Of a stretch of 9,873 bases of DNA, positions 1-7,300 are shown in pieces. The notes under the pieces are model-generated. The model did no database searches. It was given only the letters and a program-made list of their open reading frames with translations, and was not told where the DNA came from. Source of the stretch: an uncultured bacterium (lineage in GTDB: Bacteria > Actinomycetota > Coriobacteriia > Coriobacteriales > Coriobacteriaceae); assembly GCA_905215195.1 (NCBI GenBank), contig CAJMPF010000043.1:1-9873 (forward strand), given 5' to 3'. The first letter of the stretch is position 1. Every line of letters starts with the position of its first letter. The translations under genes and the position numbers were made by a program.

Positions 1-65
1 TATTTTACTGCGAGCACTCGCACTTACAGCTGGTAAACGCAATATTTGCAAACATCTGTTCGATA
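1..65 (-). repeat. 65-bp direct repeat, copy A (promoter module)
   Basis: This stretch matches 482-546 at 64 of 65 positions. The single difference is C56 against T537. It may extend left beyond the window. Weaker similarity continues rightward to about 118 (compare with about 597). Read on the minus strand it carries the same LexA-like box and the same possible -35/-10 pair as copy B, and points left out of the window. I infer that a second copy of the small SOS-type gene lies just outside. Confidence 0.9.
49..62 (-). promoter_or_regulatory. LexA/SOS box, copy A
   Basis: On the minus strand this reads CGAACAGATGTTTG. It fits the Gram-positive LexA (DinR) operator CGAAC-RNRY-GTTY at every defined position. 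The only base that differs from the copy at 530-543 falls at the free N position. The box overlaps the possible -35 element, so LexA would be expected to repress transcription leaving the window to the left. No LexA gene or binding data are available here. Confidence 0.6.
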
Positions 66-110
66 GTTACACACACTACTCCTCGCCCAGCGGAGCCTGG
101 CTGCGTTATC

Positions 111-169
111 CGGGTTTGCCCGACGTGTTTGCATTTTCAAAATGACCCGAATCGGCGGAGAGATTCGGG
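111..169. other. cluster of three short inverted repeats
   Basis: Three small symmetric sequences lie close together: CGGG-tttg-CCCG (111-122), CATTTT-c-AAAATG (132-144) and CCCGAATC/GATTCGGG with an 8-nt loop (146-153 and 162-169). Read on the minus strand, the last one is followed by TCATTTTG, so it could be a weak terminator for the small gene at 274-426. Read on the plus strand it sits just before a possible -10 box. The density suggests a structured RNA, but no known RNA family is recognised. Confidence 0.4.
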
Positions 170-170
170 A

Positions 171-176
171 TACAAT
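171..176 (+). promoter_or_regulatory. possible -10 box for an antisense RNA
   Basis: TACAAT matches the sigma-A -10 consensus at five of six positions, but no good -35 hexamer is found 16-18 bp upstream. Transcription from here would begin near 183 and meet the hairpin at 245-271. That would give an RNA of roughly 90-100 nt running towards the 3' end of the minus-strand small gene. An antisense antitoxin RNA in this arrangement is an inference. Confidence 0.25.
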
Positions 177-244
177 AGCTACAGGAAACGACGCACCCCG
201 CGTAAGTGTTCGAAAGCGCGGGCGACCAGTTTCCGGTGTTGTTA

Positions 245-271
245 AATGCCCGGGCCTCTAACCCCGGGCAT
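245..271. terminator. bidirectional intrinsic terminator-like hairpin
   Basis: AATGCCCGGG and CCCGGGCATT form a perfect 10-bp, GC-rich stem with a 7-8 nt loop. On the minus strand it begins 2 nt after the stop codon of the small gene. On the plus strand it is followed by the T-rich TTCTTATTTG. The U-tract is weak on the minus side (CATTTAAC). It could therefore end the small gene's mRNA, a plus-strand antisense RNA, or both. A second hairpin lies next to it at 276-299. Confidence 0.6.
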
Positions 272-273
272 TC

Positions 274-426
274 TTATTTGCGCTTGTTGCGGCGCAAATG
301 CCTTCTACCGTCCGCACCGCGCGTGCGCCTACGGACCTTAAACCGAACCTCATACGAGTCAAGAAACGCGATGACGAACGTGCCCACCGTCGCGAGGGCG
401 GCGAGCGCGTTAAGGAATTTCAGCAT
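274..426 (-). CDS. small SOS-controlled membrane peptide (toxin-like), 50 aa
   Basis: I do not recognise a named family. The peptide starts MLKFLNALAALATVGTFVIA. Residues 4-22 form one hydrophobic membrane-spanning segment, and residues 28-50 contain 13 Arg/Lys. The ATG at 426 is chosen because GGAGG (434-438) lies 7 nt upstream. A longer GTG start at 504 would lie at or upstream of the likely transcription start. The promoter module at 482-546 carries a LexA-like box, so induction by DNA damage is expected. A hydrophobic helix with a cationic tail under LexA control resembles TisB-type type I toxins and small SOS division inhibitors in design only; there is no sequence match I can name. The last codons (276-299) form an 8-bp hairpin, ATTTGCGC/GCGCAAAT, next to the terminator. 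It stands apart from the pilus operon, whose terminator lies upstream of it. Confidence 0.6.
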   Translation of the reverse strand: MLKFLNALAALATVGTFVIAFLDSYEVRFKVRRRTRGADGRRHLRRNKRK

Positions 427-433
427 TTGGGGA

Positions 434-438
434 CCTCC
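434..438 (-). promoter_or_regulatory. ribosome binding site that sets the small peptide start
   Basis: GGAGG on the minus strand lies 7 nt before the ATG at 426-424. It is the only strong Shine-Dalgarno match in this reading frame, so it decides the start in favour of the 50-aa product over the 76-codon reading from 504. Confidence 0.7.
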
Positions 439-503
439 GATCGAGTCGTCGGCCGCCCGCGCACGGGATGCGTCGCAAGGGTATTTTACTGCGAGCACTC
501 GCA

Positions 504-532
504 CTTACAGCTGGTAAACGCAATATTTGCAA
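504..532 (-). promoter_or_regulatory. possible promoter of the small SOS-type gene
   Basis: On the minus strand, TTGCAA (532-527) and TGTAAG (509-504) are separated by 17 bp, each matching the sigma-A consensus at four of six positions. Transcription would start near 497 and leave about 70 nt of leader before the ATG at 426. The LexA-like box overlaps the -35 element, a common position for repression. Confidence 0.4.
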
Positions 533-543
533 ACATTTGTTCG
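530..543 (-). promoter_or_regulatory. LexA/SOS box, copy B
   Basis: CGAACAAATGTTTG on the minus strand fits the Gram-positive LexA operator CGAAC-RNRY-GTTY at all defined positions. It overlaps the possible -35 hexamer of the small membrane-peptide gene, about 100 bp upstream of the ATG. Conservation of the box in the second repeat copy, with change only at the N position, supports a real site. Confidence 0.65.
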
Positions 544-593
544 ATAATCACACGCCCGATCCTACTGGCAACGGCGCCCCGGCTGCTATGTCC

Positions 594-632
594 AAAAAGA
601 ACGGGGCAGACTCCAGCGCGGAGTCTGCCCCG
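594..632 (-). terminator. intrinsic terminator of the pilus operon
   Basis: CGGGGCAGACTCC (602-614) pairs perfectly with GGAGTCTGCCCCG (620-632) around a 5-nt loop. On the minus strand the stem is followed by TTCTTTTT. It lies about 100 nt after the stop codon of the last pilin gene. There is no T-tract on the plus-strand side, so it works in one direction and separates the pilus operon from the small gene to the left. Confidence 0.9.
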
Positions 633-732
633 AAAAGAAAATGGCAAAGCAAGAACGTGGATGGACGAGAAAAGTGTCCGCAAGTCTCATGGCCATCACA
701 TCCCACCTGCCAAAGGGATGGGTGAGTGAGCG

Positions 733-2550
733 TTACTCTTGCTCGGACTCCTCAGCCTGCTTACGGCTGCGGATGAGGTGCGCCACGCCGATGCACAGCA
801 CCGCGCCACCAGCGATCCAAGTGAAGGTCACGCCATTGAGACCGGTCAGCGGGAGGCCAACCTTCTTGGTATCGCCGACGGTGATGTTGAAGGTGCCGTC
901 CGCGTCCTTATCGGAGTCAGGCTTCGCCGTCAGATTGTTATCGCCGGCATCCTCATCGGTGATACCGGCAATGACCTTGCCGCCTTGGTCAGTCGTAAGT
1001 ACTCCATCGAGCCTAGTAAGACCAGCCTTCGGACCATCGGCGGTCATGGTCGGCTTGATCTCGAAGGTAAAGGGGTTGACTGCGGTGTAACCGGAGGGGG
1101 GAGTAACCTCCGTGACCGTATAGACGCCGGCATCGAGACCGGTGACCTTGATGACACCGCCATTCCTGGTCTTAAACTCATGCCTATCTTTGTTAAGGGA
1201 ACCATCTTGCTGGACGTAGAGATTCTGAGACGCGTCATCATCCGCCCTGGTTGCCTGGATAGTGAACGTGGCGTCGTCGAGGGCCGCCTCAGTGCCAAGG
1301 TCAACCTTGTTGATCCTGATGCCGTAGGTGTAGGCCTCAACCGTATCGGACTCCGAAGTGCCAGTGCCTCCAGACATGGGGTTGTTGGAATACTCGAGCG
1401 TAACGGTGTTAGAATTGCCTATCAACTCGTCGTTGGCCCCTGCAATAACCGCGTTTGAGTTGAGCTTCGCCTTGTAGAAAACAACAATCTTGGTGTTGGC
1501 ATTTACAACTGAATCTGGAATCTCCTTGAGGTACTTACGGTGCTCCCCTTCTTTAGCTTTAACAGTCAAGATAGTTTCGACATTAGTTTGTTTTGTATCC
1601 ACATCAAAGTATTGGGAAATGTCGGTATATGTATCTCCATTGTTCGAATCTTTGTTCACAGCATACACTTTAGTAGTTTGTTCGTAATCATAGTAGAGAC
1701 CTTTAGTAAGGGTGTCGGTAAACGTGTAGGAATAGGAGTCATAGCTGGCGTAGTTATCTGCAATCGTACCGGTAAGCCTATAGTTCACTTCCTGCTCATT
1801 ATGGAAGTCGGCAGCGTCCACCCAGCCAGTCTCGCCGGTAATGTCAGCGCCCTTCACCTTAGAATCATCGAGGATCTTTTTCTCGACCGTGGGGATGCTG
1901 GTCTTCTCAGTTACAGTCACGGCTCTGCCGCCCACGAGGGCGAAAATCGGAGACGTGCCGGTGTTCTTCTTGGCAGTGCCCAGACTATTTTCGTCGGTCA
2001 CAAACAAATAATAGCCAGAACCGTCGGTGGCACTCCAAGGCTGTCTGGCAGGAATACCAGAAGCGGTCGGAGTTTCATCCTTTACGACATTCGCAACTGC
2101 GTAGAGAACATTGTCAGTGGCGACTCGCTTCCCCTTAGTACCGTTAGCTGAACCCGCAGTCGGACCACCCGCATTCGCCATAAGAAATTCGGCGACATCC
2201 TGAGCCGTGGGTTTATCGGGAAGTTTAGTCACATTGGGTGCATTGTAACCGCTCCAGCCCGTGATGGCGTTAATCACTTTGTTGCCAAGCTCGGAGTTAG
2301 CCCACTCAATGTTCTGAGCAATCTTGCCCTTCGTCTGGTCGTCGGTCACCGTAGCCTTGAAGATCTGATACGCCTTGTACGTGGCGTCCTGGTTGTCGCC
2401 AATATTGTTGATGGTGATGATATTGGTCGTAGTAGTCGCACCCTCAGCTGCAAACGCCATGGTCACCGGGGCCATCACGCCGCCGAAGCTCAGCGCTGCT
2501 GTGAGGCCGGCGGTTACTGCCAGGCGTGCGATGTTCTTGCTCATGCTCAT
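733..2550 (-). CDS. LPxTG major (backbone) pilin, SpaA/FimA type, 605 aa
   Basis: A secreted shaft subunit expected to be polymerised through its sorting signal by a sortase and fixed to the cell wall. A signal peptide (residues 1-34, ending AFA) is followed by a D1-like domain containing YKAYQIF (58-64). Next comes P-x-V-x-K (220-224), whose K224 is the likely pilin-motif lysine because it aligns with K189 of the neighbouring pilin. The D2-like region runs from about 256 to 390. A CnaB-like domain begins near 410 (K415, INKVD), with the E-box YTVTEVTPPSGY (477-488, E481). The C-terminus has LPLTG (566-570), a membrane helix and a charged tail. The ATG at 2550 has AGAGGA 7 nt upstream; an in-frame ATG lies 6 nt downstream, and an earlier start at 2616 lacks a signal-like N-terminus. 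It is the last gene of the operon. The D2-coding part (around 1480-1740) is strikingly AT-rich compared with both ends. Confidence 0.9.
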   Translation of the reverse strand: MSMSKNIARLAVTAGLTAALSFGGVMAPVTMAFAAEGATTTTNIITINNIGDNQDATYKAYQIFKATVTDDQTKGKIAQNIEWANSELGNKVINAITGWSGYNAPNVTKLPDKPTAQDVAEFLMANAGGPTAGSANGTKGKRVATDNVLYAVANVVKDETPTASGIPARQPWSATDGSGYYLFVTDENSLGTAKKNTGTSPIFALVGGRAVTVTEKTSIPTVEKKILDDSKVKGADITGETGWVDAADFHNEQEVNYRLTGTIADNYASYDSYSYTFTDTLTKGLYYDYEQTTKVYAVNKDSNNGDTYTDISQYFDVDTKQTNVETILTVKAKEGEHRKYLKEIPDSVVNANTKIVVFYKAKLNSNAVIAGANDELIGNSNTVTLEYSNNPMSGGTGTSESDTVEAYTYGIRINKVDLGTEAALDDATFTIQATRADDDASQNLYVQQDGSLNKDRHEFKTRNGGVIKVTGLDAGVYTVTEVTPPSGYTAVNPFTFEIKPTMTADGPKAGLTRLDGVLTTDQGGKVIAGITDEDAGDNNLTAKPDSDKDADGTFNITVGDTKKVGLPLTGLNGVTFTWIAGGAVLCIGVAHLIRSRKQAEESEQE

Positions 2551-2658
2551 CTTCTTTTCCTCTGCTTTCTGCTCGAATTCCATTTGATCTAAATCTGTCT
2601 GTCTGTGTCTTAGCATCTACTTCGCTACGTCTCGCCCCGCTCTCTGTGGGGCTGCCAG
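2551..2658 (-). other. 108-nt leader between the two pilin genes
   Basis: This gap holds a small hairpin (GCCCC/GGGGC, 2634-2638 and 2648-2652, 9-nt loop) just after the stop of the 556-aa pilin. It also has three tandem TCTG units near 2593-2605 (plus strand) and the AGAGGA ribosome site at 2558-2563. The hairpin has no U-tract, so I do not call a terminator. It may stabilise or cut the mRNA so that the last pilin is made in excess, which is inference. I see no convincing internal promoter. Confidence 0.4.
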
Positions 2659-4329
2659 CTACTCTTTATGGCTGCCACCTCCCCGCTTGACCAGGAGCGC
2701 GACCACGATGAGCGCGGCTCCGGCGACCGCTGCGGCGGCCGCGGCGTACATTGCCATATCGCCAGTCGAGGGCATAAAGCCTCCGGTGGTAATGCTAGGG
2801 GGCGTGCCGTTGGGCGTATTAATGATCGACGCCTCCAGGCTGCCCGTCGACCCGTCCGCGCTGTCGGCGCGCAGGGGCGACTCGGCCGTGATGGTGAGCT
2901 TGGGCTTGGCGGCGGCCACCTGGTCGACGTCCAGGCCCTCGGCCTTGACCGTCACGGAGCGCGTGCCCTCAAAGGCAGTGTAGCCCTTGGGCGCCTTGAG
3001 CTCGCGGACCTCCAGCTTGCCCGAGTCCACGCCCGAGACGGTCACGCGGCCGTCCTCGCCCGTGGTGACGGTGGCCTTGCCCTCCGCATCCCACGTGCCG
3101 TCGGCGGCCAGCGTGCGACCGCGGTCGTCGGCGATGCTCAGGACCGCCCCAGCAAGCGGCTTGTCGCCGTCGCTGCCGCGCTTGGTGAGCGCGAGATCCC
3201 AGGTGTAGGCGCACGCATCATCGCTCGGCGTGCGGGTAAAGCCGGCGTCGCCGGACTGCTCGGCGAGGGGCGAGCGCGGATAGCGCAGGTAGACCTCGTT
3301 GGGGTTGCCCTTCGCGATGCCGTGGTTGCACGCGCTGTTGAGCGGCGCGTTGTACACGGCGACCACGCGGGCGCCCGCGGTGAAGGCGTCGGCCCCGCCG
3401 AGCGCGGCGATAAGGTCGCCGGTGCGCACGGTGAAGGTCTTGCCGTCGGCCGCTACCTTGGTGGCGCACTGGGCCGTGATGTCGGTCCAGCCCTTCGCGG
3501 GCTCGGTGCCGGCGCGGCCGTCCTTGCCGGCCGAAACGGCGCCAAAGCCGCCGTCCGCGCCCGCCGCCACGTACACGCGCATGCTCGCGGCCACCTTGGA
3601 GGGGTCGAGCCCCGCGCTCATGGTGTCGACGAACTGCACCGTATAGGTGTCGTAGGCGGTGAGACCCGCCGGGACCGTGGCCGAGAGGCGCCAGTACAGG
3701 TCGTCGGCGACCGTGGCGTCGGCGGCCTTCTGCCAGGCGGCGGTGCTGTCCTCCAGCACGTGCTTGGACACCTTGGGGGTCGCGGCCTTGGGCTTGACGG
3801 TGACGGCGCTGCCGCCCACTAGGGCCATGATCGGCGCGGTGCCGGCCTCGCCCTGGGCGATGGCGTCGTCGTCGGCGACGATGAGCCAGTAGCCGCAGGG
3901 CAGCTCGGCCGCCGTGCCCGCGTTGAGGGCCACAGACACGGCGCCAGAGCTCTGGAGGGAACGAGCGAGCTGTGCGCTCAGCGCGCTCGTAAGGTGGGAA
4001 TCGGTGTTGAGCCACTCGGTAGCTTCCTGCGCGGTGGTCTGGGAATTGGGCATGCCGGCGCTGTGCAGCACGGGCAGCGCGGCGTCGCGCACGGCGTCGC
4101 TTGCCCAGGCGAGGTCGGTGGCGATCTTGGCGTCGCTGTCGCCGTCGACGACGTTGGCGCTAAAGATCTGGTAGGCGTCGTAGCTGCTCGCCACGGTGCC
4201 GCTCACCGTGATGGAACCGGTCGAGGTCGGCGCGGCCTGCGCGGAAGCGGGGAACACAACCGCGCAGGTGCCGATCAGGAGGGCAAGCAGCGCAAACAAG
4301 ATCGGGAAGGAGCAAACTTTCTTATTCAC
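2659..4329 (-). CDS. LPxTG-type pilin (ancillary or second backbone), MPSTG sorting signal, 556 aa
   Basis: A paralogue of the 605-aa pilin downstream: both share the D1 block with DAYQIF (51-56 here), PIMALVGGSAVTV, and P-x-V-x-K-x-V/I-L (P185-K189). K189 is the candidate pilin-motif lysine. After the D2-like region comes a CnaB-like domain (K383 in LALTKRG) with E-box LEVRELKAPKGY (439-450, E443). The C-terminus carries FMPSTGD (MPSTG, 519-523), an alanine-rich membrane helix and KRGGGSHKE. The signal peptide spans residues 1-33. Start: GTG at 4329, because AGGGAGGT lies 7 nt upstream and the next residues, NKKVCSFPILFALLALL, form a signal peptide. The gene overlaps the adhesin stop by 8 nt, suggesting translational coupling. 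It could be a basal subunit or an alternative shaft. Its coding sequence is much richer in GC (about 68% by eye at 3421-3480) than its neighbours. Confidence 0.85.
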   Translation of the reverse strand: MNKKVCSFPILFALLALLIGTCAVVFPASAQAAPTSTGSITVSGTVASSYDAYQIFSANVVDGDSDAKIATDLAWASDAVRDAALPVLHSAGMPNSQTTAQEATEWLNTDSHLTSALSAQLARSLQSSGAVSVALNAGTAAELPCGYWLIVADDDAIAQGEAGTAPIMALVGGSAVTVKPKAATPKVSKHVLEDSTAAWQKAADATVADDLYWRLSATVPAGLTAYDTYTVQFVDTMSAGLDPSKVAASMRVYVAAGADGGFGAVSAGKDGRAGTEPAKGWTDITAQCATKVAADGKTFTVRTGDLIAALGGADAFTAGARVVAVYNAPLNSACNHGIAKGNPNEVYLRYPRSPLAEQSGDAGFTRTPSDDACAYTWDLALTKRGSDGDKPLAGAVLSIADDRGRTLAADGTWDAEGKATVTTGEDGRVTVSGVDSGKLEVRELKAPKGYTAFEGTRSVTVKAEGLDVDQVAAAKPKLTITAESPLRADSADGSTGSLEASIINTPNGTPPSITTGGFMPSTGDMAMYAAAAAAVAGAALIVVALLVKRGGGSHKE

Positions 4330-7300
4330 GACGCTTACCTCCCTTCGCATTCGCCTTGCGACGAATGTGCATCCAGGCCGCAGCAGCGCAAAGCACCACC
4401 GCGCCGGCAAGGTACGTCAGAGTGACGCCCGACATACCAGAAAGGGGCAAAGAGGTGGAGTAGGTGTTGGTAAAGGTGGAGGCGGGAATGGCGTTGGGCG
4501 CGGCGTCCTTGCCGATGGTGTTACTCACGGTGTTGCCCATGTCGTCCTTCACCTGCGTGACCGTGGTGGAGGTGGTGAGGCCGGAGTACTTGCCAGTGGT
4601 CTCATCCATGACGGCCTTCACCGTGACGGCCACCTGGTACTCGGCCTTGGAGTAGCGAAGCTTGTCGATGGCACCGGTGGTAGGCGCGACCTCCTTCACC
4701 GTGTAGGTGTAGGTCTTGGCGCCAGTCGGGTTCGAATCGTCGATCTTGGCGAGGTGCTTTTTGGAGAACGAGATACCGCCAAAGGATGCCACGATGTCGT
4801 TGACCTTGGTGGAGCCCGCTGCGGGAGCGACGGAAATAGTCGTCGAATCAAGCTTAGGTGCGCTATCCTTATTTGCCCCCGTAGCCTCGATGCTGAACTC
4901 GAACGGCACATATTTGTCTTTATCGCCCTTCGGCCAGTCCGTATTGCGAACAGATTTGGTCACCGGGATCTTCACGGACGTAGTGGTAAGGGCGTCGGAA
5001 ATGTAGACGTTGTTCCCGTCAATCGTCGGGCTCTTTCCCTCGGTCCACGTGACGGAACCGTCCTCGTTGGACACCGTGAACTCATAAACCGTGGTGTTCA
5101 AGTTGTAGCCAAACGGAGCCTGGGTCTCAACAAGCGTGTACGTACCCGGCAGCAGACCCTCGAGCGTGAACTTGCCATTCGTGACGTCGGCATCGGCCCA
5201 CGTGGTCTCGCCCGAAGCCGACTGGTCGCTCACGGTCCAAGACTGCGCCTCGGTCGTACCATCGGCACCCAGTTTCGCAAGCTTCCACTCGGAACCAGCC
5301 AAAGGAGTGTATCCCTTGTCTCCTTCCTCAACCTTGGTCCAAGACACCGTACCGGTGATCTTGGTGTTGGAGATGGCGCCCGTGGTGTTGGAATCATCGA
5401 ATGAAACGAGCTTATTTCCGTTCACCGTGTCCACATGACCCTGAACATAGTTCACCTGCTCGCCGGTGTTGTTCATGGTTGCGTAGTAGATGGTGTCCGA
5501 CTTCTGATAACCAGCCGGCGCCTTGACCTCGCGAATGTAGTACGTGAAGTAGTCTTTATCGTTGGGATCGCAAATTTTGGCCTTCTGATTCAAATAGTTG
5601 AACTGAAGCTCGCCATCATCCGAAGAGTAATCATTGGCACCGCCATCCGTTACCGTAACGATGGGATTCGTTTCATTCTTGGCATCATCGACAGTGCCGT
5701 ATATCGTCCACGAGGAACCAGGAAGCGACGTGTTGCCGTTCGCCGCATCGACCTTGCTCCACGCAACGGCGGAGCCGTCGGGCGTATACGACCCAGACCA
5801 CGGGAAGTTGTGACGCTCCTGATCCATATCGATGACGGAAGCCGAGTTACCCTCACCAAATGCTGCGGCAACCTTCGGGCTGTTCATTGAGAAATCGACG
5901 CCCACATAAACGCGGCCGTTGGTAGTCACATGGTCGTCGAAACTTCCGTTGGGAACGAGAATCGATCCGATCATAGCCGCCGCAGGATCGTCGTCAGTCC
6001 ACTTGGCACCGGTGGCTGTGCCGCCGTATCCCCAGTCCGCGCGGTTTTCTCCCGCGATGCCGCCTCGAATGGTAAGGCTTTGCGTATCGACAAAGTTCCA
6101 CATGATGGACTGGGAAGCCGTCGCGTATGCCTCGCCCAGCTCCTTGCCGGAATATTGAGTTTCGTAACCACGCGAAATCTCGGTACCGTTCCACCAAAAG
6201 CGCCAGCCATTGTGAAACTCAATATTCGAAGATCCGGTAACGTTCACAACAACCGAGGCGCCCTTGGGAATGCCCTCGAATGCGAAATCAACGCCACGAT
6301 AATACTCGTTGTTGTATGTATTGCTCAGCTGAGAAGCATCGATGGTGAACACCTGCTGCATAGAGGTGTTGTCGCCCTTAAACGTGATAAGACGCTCGCT
6401 ATTCTTGAATTGCTTACCATTGAGCGACGTATCGGCGCAGTCCGAACATATGGTCTTATACGACTCATCAAACACCAGGCCATAATTACAATCCGGCTTG
6501 TCGTACTTGTTGATTACGTAGTTGTTGTGATTGCTCGCGAAACCAACCTCGAGCGTGCCGGTATTTGCAAACGAGTTGAGCTGTTCCGATAGCTTCGAGA
6601 GGTACCCATCTTCACCGTTGTAGCTCGAATAATCGTTATTGTTGACATTAGTCAAATCAACAGTTTGATTGAACAGGTTGCTTTCCTGAGAGTTCTTGCC
6701 CTCGTACCAATTACCCTGCGTTGTCACCACGGATTGGCGTTCATTGTTATCGCGCCAGTATGTGATGGGGCCTGCGATCTGCGCAGTGTAGGCAAAGCCG
6801 GAAGGAGTCGCGCCCTCAGAAGATTTCCGCCGTCCGACCCAAGCGCCTTTCTTCCAAGCGCCAACGGTAGTCGTCTCCGGCGAGTCGCCGCTATAACCAA
6901 CGCTCATCTTGGTGATCGCACTTTTAATTCCGGCCACCGCAAGCACGGTGCTGCCGGCGACAGGACGGAACTGGGAACCAAAACCAACGGTGCCAAAGCG
7001 GAAACCAGCACCAATTGATTGATAGGGCCAGCTCTCTTTGACTGGATTCATGGCAAGCTTGCCACGGACCAAGGTAAGGCCCTCCGCCTCAGCGGCATAT
7101 GAGCCGGTGGGGGCGTTATTCGCATCAAGATTACTAGTGTCGCGCGGCTTACCACCGATGGACATGTCGCGGCCGACGTAGGTGGCCACGCCGGAATCGG
7201 GGGTGGAGACATCGATATTCGTACCGATACCGATAGACGTGGGAACATAAATTCCCTTCTCCACGGTGGCCGTCGCTCTCGCTGAAGCCGCATTCGCACT

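Larger units (their letters stand above)
482..546 (-). repeat. 65-bp direct repeat, copy B (promoter module)
   Basis: This copy matches 1-65 with one mismatch, giving a unit length of 481 bp. It lies upstream of the small gene at 274-426 on the minus strand and contains the LexA-like box and the possible promoter. Conservation is highest across the box and promoter and fades on the upstream side. That fits selection on control signals, or a paralogous tandem array, better than a very recent duplication of the whole unit. Confidence 0.9.

Noticed and set aside
427..504. Upstream GTG start that would make the small peptide 76 aa
   Set aside because: It lies at or before the likely transcription start and lacks a ribosome site, whereas the ATG at 426 has GGAGG 7 nt upstream.
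1096..1101. C6 run (coding strand) in the E-box of the major pilin
   Set aside because: Six bases is short for efficient slippage, and the run encodes the expected proline-serine of the E-box.
2593..2605. TCTG tetranucleotide repeat before the major pilin gene as a phase-variation tract
   Set aside because: Three units are too few to slip often, and the repeat is in an untranslated leader.
2551..2616. Earlier ATG start for the major pilin at 2616
   Set aside because: It would add a charged 22-residue extension before the signal peptide, and AGAGGA sits at the correct distance from 2550.
2668..5404. Long open readings on the plus strand, for example 2668-3822 and 4196-5404
   Set aside because: They lie opposite clear pilin and adhesin genes, give low-complexity Arg/Gly/His/Val-rich products with no recognisable domain, and are expected on the strand opposite GC-rich genes.
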